DNA from: an uncultured Paracoccaceae bacterium
GTDB taxonomy: Bacteria > Pseudomonadota > Alphaproteobacteria > Rhodobacterales > Rhodobacteraceae
Length of the DNA: 64,000 nt
NCBI GenBank assembly: GCA_947494675.1
Contig: CANLVP010000002.1
Coordinates: 620,001 to 684,000, forward strand
Reading direction: 5' to 3'
Shown: positions 58,398 through 64,000 of the stretch, in pieces
Layout of the letters: every line of letters starts with the position of its first letter
Numbering within the stretch: position 1 is the first letter of the stretch
Notes under the pieces: generated by a model
The model's database searches: none
Seen by the model: only the letters and a program-made list of their open reading frames with translations
What the model was told of the DNA's origin: nothing
Position numbers and translations under genes: made by a program

Positions 58398-58625
58398 ATG
58401 ACAAGACTTGGATCAATCATCGCATGGTTAATGGTGATCGTTGCCGGGTTGCGGATCGGGATTGGCTACTACATCGCCTTCACGACCACGACACTTGAAG
58501 AAGCTGAAGCGTTGTCGCGGCGCTACCTTGCGACCCCTGACACAGTTGGCGCGATCAATCAGGGCTTCTATGTCTTGGTCGCGGGTGTTGTAATCGGCCT
58601 ACTTGTGCGAATTGCCCGCCGCTGA
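58398..58625 (+). CDS. Small two-helix membrane protein
   Basis: 75 residues with two hydrophobic helices (about 4-30 and 52-71) separated by a polar, acidic loop, and a basic C-terminus RIARR. AGGGA lies about ten bases upstream of the ATG. No family recognised. Confidence 0.6.
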   Translation: MTRLGSIIAWLMVIVAGLRIGIGYYIAFTTTTLEEAEALSRRYLATPDTVGAINQGFYVLVAGVVIGLLVRIARR

Positions 58626-58766
58626 TGCCCGGATGGCGAATTCCACCAGCTTGGCGGCTGTGTCGGGATCATTTGCAATTATAGCCCGCGCGGTGCTGGG
58701 GATGTCTGTGGCTTCAGCAAGTTCTGCAAGCGCTTCAGTGACCTTGGGGTCCTGTTCATAGTCCAT
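58599..58766 (-). CDS. Possible 55-residue acidic protein
   Basis: ATG-started frame beginning MDYEQDPKVTEALAELAEAT and ending AAGNSHK. Acidic, helical, Ala-rich. AGGA about nine bases upstream. It overlaps the end of the membrane protein at 58398 by 27 bases on the opposite strand. Reading-frame composition looks protein-like, but small size makes this tentative. Confidence 0.4.
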   Translation of the reverse strand: MDYEQDPKVTEALAELAEATDIPSTARAIIANDPDTAAKLVEFAIRASAAGNSHK

Positions 58767-59224
58767 GTGCGTTGATCCTGTGCAGTTTTGACCCCTTCAG
58801 GATACTGCCCCAGCCGAAAACCCTGCAAGATCGGGGCAAAAGGTTCATGAAACGGAAGCGCCAAAAACTTCCGGAACTGTAATTTTTTGGGGGTATGGGC
58901 TGACCTGAATTCAACAACAGGCCAGCCCTTTGTGAGGTCTTCGGCCACGGGCAACGGGACAGCACAACGGGCGATCATTCACGGGATCGGAAAAGCACAA
59001 ACCCGACGCATAGTCAAAAACGACATCCAAATGTCGCAAACAGACCAAAAGTTGAATTTTTGAATTAATGCGTGTGAAGGAGTGGGGCCGGTCCGGAACG
59101 AAAATCGTTTCAGGTTCTTTACACCCCCGGCCATCCCTAGGTCAGTTACCGCTTACTTCTCCTCAACAGTCAGCCGCTATTGCCAGACTCACTTAGAACG
59201 GCATAGTAGTCCGTATGGGGGAAC
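58767..59224. other. Intergenic stretch upstream of the DprA-like gene
   Basis: No gene I can support in 458 bases, although a minus-strand frame (58679-58978) crosses part of it. It is AT-rich near 59040-59070 and presumably contains the promoter of the DprA-like/PRTase pair. Confidence 0.4.
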
Positions 59225-60175
59225 ATGCGACATCATGAGACAAACCGGGACAGCGATCTACGCTTCATTGGGACGATGAACAAGCTTGCATTGAACAGGG
59301 ATGAGTTTTCCTTAGACGCTATTTCACCTATGCGGGAAATGGGCGCTTATGAATGGCTCTGGCGTCAGCCAGGTGAAACATTCAAGCGCATGGCTGATCG
59401 TTTCCGTGCTGATGAAACTGCCCGACCTTCTGACTACGTTGAACCCGACAAGGCGGACGCAACCGCGCGTGAAGTGATGGCACGCCTAAAGGATCAGGGT
59501 GTTAATCAGTTTGGCGTTCGGATCAATCAATCCGCCGACTACCCCGATAAGTTGCGTGATGCCAAACACCCGATTGAACTTCTTTACTTTCAGGGGACGT
59601 GGGAATTATCTGAAATGCCGGGGCTGTGTATCGTTGGTAGTCGCAAGGCATCTGATGACGGGAAGAAGCGGGCAGCCCGCTTGGCCAAGGAATTGGTCAA
59701 AATGAAGTACGCTGTCGTTTCTGGTTTAGCCACTGGTATTGACGGTGCAGCCCATAGGGCCGCTCTAGAAGAAAACGGCCACACAATTGCGGTGATCGGG
59801 ACGCCCATTGGTCAATTTTACCCCAAAGAAAACAGAAGCCTTCAACAGCATATCGCTAGGGAACACCTTGTGGTTTCACAAGTCCCGATCATTCGGCATT
59901 CGGAAGAACCCTTCCAAGCCAAGCGCAACTATTTCCCCGCCCGAAACGCAACAATGTCTGCCCTTACTAAAGGGACCATCATAGTGGAAGCTGGAGATAC
60001 TTCAGGAACGCTGACGCAGGCCCGCGCGGCTATGCATCAAGGCCGGAAGTTGTTCATTCTTGAAAGTTGTTTCCAACGCAAAGACATCAGTTGGCCAGCC
60101 CACTATGAAAACCTAGGGGCTATCCGTGTGCGTGATCCAGAAGATATTTGGGAAGCACTTGGCCAAGAAGTTTAG
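59225..60175 (+). CDS. DprA/Smf-like protein (ShosA-like antitoxin candidate)
   Basis: 316 residues. Rossmann-fold DprA domain: LCIVGSRKASDDGKKRA, VVSGLATGIDGAAHRAAL, AVIGTPIGQFYPKENRSL, YFPARNATMSALTKGTIIVEAGDTSGTLTQA. The N-terminal SAM-like helical part is short and atypical and the C-terminal winged helix of competence DprA is missing. GGGGGAA precedes the ATG used; another ATG lies 17 codons on. The gene is overlapped by 50 bases by the PRTase gene. DprA-like plus PRTase is the make-up of the ShosTA defence system, where the DprA-like partner neutralises the toxin. Confidence 0.82.
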   Translation: MRHHETNRDSDLRFIGTMNKLALNRDEFSLDAISPMREMGAYEWLWRQPGETFKRMADRFRADETARPSDYVEPDKADATAREVMARLKDQGVNQFGVRINQSADYPDKLRDAKHPIELLYFQGTWELSEMPGLCIVGSRKASDDGKKRAARLAKELVKMKYAVVSGLATGIDGAAHRAALEENGHTIAVIGTPIGQFYPKENRSLQQHIAREHLVVSQVPIIRHSEEPFQAKRNYFPARNATMSALTKGTIIVEAGDTSGTLTQARAAMHQGRKLFILESCFQRKDISWPAHYENLGAIRVRDPEDIWEALGQEV

Positions 60176-60797
60176 CAAAATTGATGACCTAACTAGGCCA
60201 CTTCACAGTCACATAACGGCTGATGATCAATGCTTGTATTTGTTTGAGCGCACATCTGGAAAGGGTGACAGCTTTGACCAAGCCAGTAGTGTTGTAGCAA
60301 ATTTAAAGAAGAAACCCGGAATAGCAAGCGCTGCTGAAATGCGATATAAGGAACAGACGATAAATCGCTGTTCAAATACGTTCAAAGCATCGCTCAATGA
60401 CTATTGGGTGGAGAACGCCACGTTTGTCCCCGTTCCACCTTCTAAGGCGGCGGACCATCCCCAATATGATGACAGGATGGAAAGGGTTTGCCGGGGTATG
60501 GGGCCTGAAGTCGATGTTCGGAACCTGATTTGTCAGGACGTTTCAATGCAGGCAAGTCATGAACGTCCAGCAGGTGAAAGGATCACGATAGCAGAGCTTC
60601 TGGAACACTACTGCCTTGATGAAGCCCTAACTGATCCCGAACCGTCCCATATTGCGATTGTGGATGACATGTTGACCGCTGGAACACACTACCGCGCCAT
60701 GCATACAATTCTATCTCAGCGCTTTCCGAACGCGGTTATTGCAGGTGTCTTTGTGGCCCGCAGGATATTCGCTGATGAAGATCAAACGGACCAATAG
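60126..60797 (+). CDS. ComF-like phosphoribosyltransferase (ShosT-like toxin candidate)
   Basis: 223 residues if started at the GTG at 60126 (AGGGG seven bases upstream); a TTG at 60159 is an alternative. PRPP-binding signature IAIVDDMLTAGTHYRAM around residue 180 and the ComF-like TFVPVPPSKAADHPQYDDRM. Overlaps the DprA-like gene by 50 bases, so the two are co-expressed, as in toxin-antitoxin pairs. Competence ComF is an alternative reading, but the domain pairing and island setting favour defence. Confidence 0.75.
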   Translation: MCVIQKIFGKHLAKKFSKIDDLTRPLHSHITADDQCLYLFERTSGKGDSFDQASSVVANLKKKPGIASAAEMRYKEQTINRCSNTFKASLNDYWVENATFVPVPPSKAADHPQYDDRMERVCRGMGPEVDVRNLICQDVSMQASHERPAGERITIAELLEHYCLDEALTDPEPSHIAIVDDMLTAGTHYRAMHTILSQRFPNAVIAGVFVARRIFADEDQTDQ

Positions 60798-60809
60798 AGG
60801 ATTACGTCA

Positions 60810-61586
60810 CTAAAACAGACTAGCCTGACCTGATGATTTGAGTTGTATCAACCCGTTAATCAGCCAAGTTTCTGGATATTGAGAGTGCGTTCCCATTGCA
60901 AAGTAGAGACCGCTTTGCGGCAGAGTTTCGCCGTATACCACCCTCATTTCCTCAAGTGCTCTTTCTTCACCGTAAAGGTTCCTCCACTTAAAAAAGGTGG
61001 CTTCAGTTTCCCAGTCTTGGCACGTTCCTTCACGATCACCATCATCGGTCTTATAGATGTATTTAAAGTCATAAGGACAAGCTGTTACTGGGACCTCAGG
61101 GCGCGGAACGAACATGTCCTCTTGACTGTGAAAGGCGTCAATTTTTGCCTGTTGCTTCTTCAGCTTTTCGTTGCTTTTCGGGACAATTCTAAACGCACCA
61201 ATTTCCGGCCTCAAGAGTGCTAGGCTTCTACCTTCTTCAAATTCGCGATCCAGACTTGTGACGATATGACGGTTTAAAAAATTTTCGCGTTCCCGTGCCT
61301 TCATAGTCCCTGTGATTTCCAATGTCTGTGAATTTATGTGCCTGCTTTCAATTCGGGCATCATCGGTTGGTCGTCGCCAATCAAACCTGACATGATCCCA
61401 TCTTTTGAAGCGCTTCCCATCATCCAACACACGAAACGAAACAGGATACATCCGCAACCAGTTGCCATGAAGGTCCATGCCCGCACAGCAAACTGTTTCA
61501 CCGTTCTTGTTCCCAATTACTGGCGCTGCCTTAATGAGAATAATAGCTTCTGCGCTGCCAGACTGGGAGTTATGCCCGTTGTTCAA
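60810..61586 (-). CDS. Unknown protein, possibly dual-OB, encoded with DUF488
   Basis: 258 residues starting at TTG inside the end of the DUF488 gene (17-base overlap); no ATG occurs until residue 37. N-terminal beta-rich part with AIILIKAAPVIGNKNGETVC and YPVSFRVLDDG, suggestive of OB-like folds; a later acidic/aromatic region ends ASLF. It may belong to the dual-OB family reported beside DUF488 proteins in conflict systems; I am not certain. Leftward operon with DUF488. Confidence 0.6.
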   Translation of the reverse strand: MNNGHNSQSGSAEAIILIKAAPVIGNKNGETVCCAGMDLHGNWLRMYPVSFRVLDDGKRFKRWDHVRFDWRRPTDDARIESRHINSQTLEITGTMKARERENFLNRHIVTSLDREFEEGRSLALLRPEIGAFRIVPKSNEKLKKQQAKIDAFHSQEDMFVPRPEVPVTACPYDFKYIYKTDDGDREGTCQDWETEATFFKWRNLYGEERALEEMRVVYGETLPQSGLYFAMGTHSQYPETWLINGLIQLKSSGQASLF

Positions 61587-62061
61587 CTTTCTTATTTACC
61601 CCGATATGTGCCAACTCAATTTTGGCAAGCTTGGTAAGTTCTTCTCCCACAATGGACCGATGGCAATCCTGATGGCAACGTTCAAAACAAAGAAGACATG
61701 CACCGCCTTCTAGAATTGTTGGGATGACATCGCGCAACGCAGCCTTTGTAAGTTCTTGTTCCATGTGTTCACCAAAGATGCGGCGGAAAGCGTCCATATC
61801 ACCAGATTTGGCCGCGTCACGACCCGGCTTTGGGTCGCCCAACTGCTTGATGTGGCGATATTCGATCCCAGAAGCGTCTAGCGCTTCTGCCAAAGAACGT
61901 TTTGAAAATCCCTTCTTACGGGACAAAGGCAACTCACGAACGTCCAATAGAGTTCTGACCCCGGATGACTTCAAAGTGGCAATGAAGGTTGCAATATCTG
62001 ATCCTTCATAGCCAATCGTCATGAGTTTTGTGGGTTGATCTGAATTCAGTTCATCAAACAT
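61570..62061 (-). CDS. DUF488 protein
   Basis: 163 residues. DUF488 belongs to the rhodanese/phosphatase-like superfamily; the motif CFERCHQDCHR near residue 130 carries its conserved cysteines. N-terminal KLMTIGYEGSDIATFIATLK and LLDVRELPLSRKKGFSK are typical. Exact activity is unknown; DUF488 genes are often in defence or DNA-repair neighbourhoods. GAGG precedes the ATG. Confidence 0.88.
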   Translation of the reverse strand: MFDELNSDQPTKLMTIGYEGSDIATFIATLKSSGVRTLLDVRELPLSRKKGFSKRSLAEALDASGIEYRHIKQLGDPKPGRDAAKSGDMDAFRRIFGEHMEQELTKAALRDVIPTILEGGACLLCFERCHQDCHRSIVGEELTKLAKIELAHIGVNKKVEQRA

Positions 62062-62171
62062 GTTTTCCGCCTCTACAATGATGGGGTATATCCCATTCCT
62101 TTTGAATTAACCTAAGCCAATCGGCTTCCCGATAGCGATACATTGTTTGCCAATGCCAGCCTTACCAAGCG

Positions 62172-62441
62172 TTATAGTGTCCCACGTGCATCATGGTCCA
62201 TTTCTTGCATTTCCACCCACGCCATCAGTGTGGTCTTCCGTGCGCAGATCGTGGCCCCTTCCATGAAGAACGGGAAGGCTTGCTGGGCTTTCAGGGCATA
62301 GACGCGCTTGGGGGTGGTGCTCATGAACGCAGCAATGGCCCCAGCGCCCCGTAGGACGTCCACAGACGCTGGCATGTCTGAAGGCGGGGTGGAATCATTA
62401 CCGGACCCCAAACGGCGGCTTAACGGCCCGTGCGGCGTCAC
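62172..62441 (-). CDS. Excisionase-like helix-turn-helix protein
   Basis: 89 residues from GTG; an ATG at 62375 would give 67. The middle matches an HTH_17-like pattern, AIAAFMSTTPKRVYALKAQQ then FPFFMEGATICARKTTLMAWV, as in MerR/excisionase-type DNA-binding peptides. Overlaps the upstream gene by 44 bases if the GTG is used. Possibly the island's recombination directionality factor or a regulator. Confidence 0.6.
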   Translation of the reverse strand: MTPHGPLSRRLGSGNDSTPPSDMPASVDVLRGAGAIAAFMSTTPKRVYALKAQQAFPFFMEGATICARKTTLMAWVEMQEMDHDARGTL

Positions 62442-62913
62442 AGAATGAGTTCAGCGGGCGCATGTCCAAGCTGACTGTGTGATGGACCATAGCGTCCCCG
62501 GCAAAGACTTTCCCGAACTGCATTAGAACCGTGTTGGAAGCCACCAGAAGGCCAAAGGGCGTTCCTTGGGTGGTGAGGGTCAGCCGCATGTCCACACCCA
62601 CGTCAGGATTGTCTGACAGTCCCTTGATGGTGGTGGCAAGGACGTCGGCCAATGTGACCCGACCGGCAATGTCACCGGACGCTTCAATAAAGCGGCGCAA
62701 GTCTGCCAGTTCGGCAATCCGTTCAGGATCAGACAAGCCAAGGCCCATAAACAAAAGCGCTGTCCGTTCTGGTGTGGCGTTAGGGATGTCCCGGCCTGTT
62801 GCGGCGGGAAGTTGTCTCTTTGGTACAAAGGCTTCCCTGATTTTGGTCATACGGTTTTCATTTTGACCAAAACAAGTGGTCATTAGCTTTGTGGCTTGTA
62901 TCAATGTTGGCAT
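62398..62913 (-). CDS. Unknown island protein
   Basis: 171 residues from ATG with GGGG upstream; another ATG at 62850 would remove 21 residues. Mixed helical sequence with no recognised domain or motif. Lies first in a leftward series with the HTH, DUF488 and OB-like genes, so it may be part of the same system. Confidence 0.55.
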   Translation of the reverse strand: MPTLIQATKLMTTCFGQNENRMTKIREAFVPKRQLPAATGRDIPNATPERTALLFMGLGLSDPERIAELADLRRFIEASGDIAGRVTLADVLATTIKGLSDNPDVGVDMRLTLTTQGTPFGLLVASNTVLMQFGKVFAGDAMVHHTVSLDMRPLNSFCDAARAVKPPFGVR

Positions 62914-63331
62914 CTGAACCCCACGTAGACCGAAGGTTTATGATACCAATTTATTCATACAAATCAGATTATTAGGAGCAAGATTCGACCTCTGGATGAC
63001 CAATCCCAATTATCGTAGAGACAGAGGGCATCTATAACCGCATCGATGATCGCCTTATCCTGATTGCAAGCATCAAAGGTCTGTTTTGAGCCCAAACTTA
63101 CCGAATGCCGCGACAAAAATAGATGTCCACTTTCAAGCCTTATAGACCGACAAACCCTTGACAGACCGCTATGAACAGCGGTGAACTAACCAGAATTGGT
63201 ATTTCTGCACCGGCCAAAGGTTTGTTGTTCGATGCCGAACGTTCAATACGCGCTATAGGTCATGGTCGGTAGCCACAAGACGACAATAGCACGTTTGTCG
63301 AATAGTTTTTTGGAATAGGCAAGAGATAGCT
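62914..63331. other. Intergenic stretch in the island
   Basis: No supported gene in 418 bases. A short open segment near 63030-63085 has amino-acid-like sequence but no start. Promoters of the leftward series and of the gene at 63332 should lie here. Confidence 0.4.
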
Positions 63332-64000
63332 TTGAGTTCAATCGATCAACTAAACCGCCTGATTTCCAAAAGCAAGGCTGCGTGGCTTCTATCGCTTGGC
63401 GCATGTATTCCCACCGCGTTAGTTGCAGTGCAGACCGTTAGTTCAGACTTCTACATTTCGGACACTGAATTTGAGTTGCCCTACTTTAGCACTAGTGTCC
63501 CCACGCGGTTTTTCTTTGTCTTCATGCCCTTGTTGGTTTTCTCGTGCCATTTTTACTCAATGTATGCGCACTTCCGCATCAGTCGTGCGATTTCTGGCGT
63601 GTTGGCTAAAGGCGCAATTCTCACTGAAGAGATCATTCCATGGATCGTATCGGATACAGAAGTGTCCAGAAGAATGGATGAAGGAAATCCAACCGTCTCC
63701 ATCCTGTTGTTGTTTCTGACCTATTTTGTTGCTCCGCTGACAATTGCAATTTGCTGGTGGCAGTCTATGCCCGGGCGATCGCCTGCTACAACAGTCTTCT
63801 GCTTCATACTGTTTCTGGCGTCCGTCTACCTTTCGATCAGAAGGGATCGATTTTTTGGATCAATTCCTCGAGCAAAATGCAACAGGGGATATATGGACCT
63901 CATAGCGACCACTGTTCTCGTCGGGCTTGTGACTTATCTGTTGCTTCTGTCATTAGAGCGAACTCGTGGTATTGTTCGAATCTTTCATGACTTTCGACCA
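63332..64000 (+). CDS. Membrane protein, cut by the right window edge
   Basis: Open frame of 223 residues from a TTG to the end of the window, no stop. At least four hydrophobic segments (about 16-36, 60-80, 125-150, 160-175, 200-215). The PLLVFSCHFYSMYAHFRISR turn resembles the membrane module of certain pentapeptide-repeat proteins, but the diagnostic part is outside the window. No in-frame ATG occurs for 60 residues, so TTG or an undetected start is assumed. Confidence 0.6.
   Translation, partial: MSSIDQLNRLISKSKAAWLLSLGACIPTALVAVQTVSSDFYISDTEFELPYFSTSVPTRFFFVFMPLLVFSCHFYSMYAHFRISRAISGVLAKGAILTEEIIPWIVSDTEVSRRMDEGNPTVSILLLFLTYFVAPLTIAICWWQSMPGRSPATTVFCFILFLASVYLSIRRDRFFGSIPRAKCNRGYMDLIATTVLVGLVTYLLLLSLERTRGIVRIFHDFRP

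Larger units (their letters stand above)
57688..64000. mobile_element. Putative genomic island at tRNA-Gly, right border outside the window
   Basis: From the tRNA 3' end the DNA becomes visibly more AT-rich, genes are short, mostly without recognised families, spaced by larger gaps, and include defence-type proteins (DprA-like, ComF-like PRTase, DUF488) and an excisionase-like HTH protein. Contrast with the dense housekeeping block before 57.4 kb. No integrase was found in the visible part, so it may sit at the far end. A repeat of the tRNA 3' end is expected outside the window. Confidence 0.65.

Noticed and set aside
58679-58978. 99-residue minus-strand frame
   Set aside because: No family, no clear ribosome site; overlaps the shorter frame at 58599 that has a better start. 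Either could be wrong.
60126-60797. PRTase and DprA-like gene as ordinary competence genes comF and dprA
   Set aside because: Atypical short DprA without the C-terminal winged helix, 50-base gene overlap and island setting fit a defence pair better, though competence genes cannot be excluded.

Overview
The window reads as chromosomal DNA of a marine alphaproteobacterium of the Roseobacter/Rhodobacteraceae group. The signs are a GC-rich, densely packed gene set; an RNase E with a large acidic insert; the CckA cell-cycle kinase; the DUF1476 F-ATPase zeta-type protein; an alphaproteobacterial SOS box (GAAC-N7-GAAC) in front of recA; two TTAA-N7-TTAA sites of CtrA type; a Sinorhizobium-type aglEFGAK operon; and a methionine synthase split into separate proteins. 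The species cannot be fixed from sequence reading alone.

Layout. 1-8.3 kb (minus strand): rne (cut by the left edge), a short GT51 transglycosylase-like protein, a DctB/DctD-like two-component pair, and purQ-purS-purC. 8.5-14.5 kb (mostly plus): zeta subunit, MprF-like protein, Bmt, a convergent radical SAM gene, corrinoid protein, a 52-residue membrane peptide and DUF1638. 14.5-18.4 kb: sufE, a lipoprotein, rnd, purN, purM. 18.5-28 kb: a Met-rich repeat peptide, a tRNA with CAU anticodon (probably tRNA-Ile2), a surface protein with a CTERM-type tail, icd, an SMR pump, typA, DUF1330, alaS, recA. 28-35 kb: a sulfotransferase-like gene, glpK, a DUF805 gene, glpD/glpR with operators, rlmE, a Ppx/GppA phosphatase. 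35.5-37.8 kb: a PF13769 protein, MTHFR and methyl-THF:corrinoid methyltransferase. 38-49 kb: a divergent regulator/membrane pair, then aglK-A-G-F-E with divergent aglR, a GH1 glucosidase and glucokinase. 49-57.4 kb: cckA, an RsmB-like gene, guaB, a corrinoid-activating RACo/RamA-like protein and a membrane protein. A tRNA-Gly(CCC) at 57.6 kb marks the left edge of a visibly more AT-rich, hypothetical-rich region that runs off the window.

How the genes work together. The most coherent theme is one-carbon and methionine metabolism. Parts of methionine synthase that sit in one MetH polypeptide in E. coli occur here as separate genes at three loci: Bmt plus corrinoid protein plus DUF1638 (10.7-14.5 kb), MTHFR plus methyl-THF methyltransferase (35.5-37.8 kb), and the reductive activator (54.6-56.7 kb). 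The three proteins that must touch the corrinoid protein (Bmt, the methyl-THF transferase, the activator) all end in an Arg-rich tail finishing ..RRRG or ..RRRRG. The corrinoid protein has a strongly acidic N-terminus, and the other genes of the theme lack the tail. This shared tail is the most unusual signal I found. The agl block is a complete uptake and breakdown route for alpha-glucosides through glucose to glucose-6-phosphate; the glp block handles glycerol.

The right end (57.7-64 kb) looks like a genomic island at tRNA-Gly. It carries a DprA-like gene overlapped by a ComF-like phosphoribosyltransferase gene, the domain pairing of the ShosTA anti-phage toxin-antitoxin system. A leftward cluster of DUF488, an OB-like protein, an HTH protein and an unknown faces this pair. 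No integrase is visible; the far border lies outside the window.
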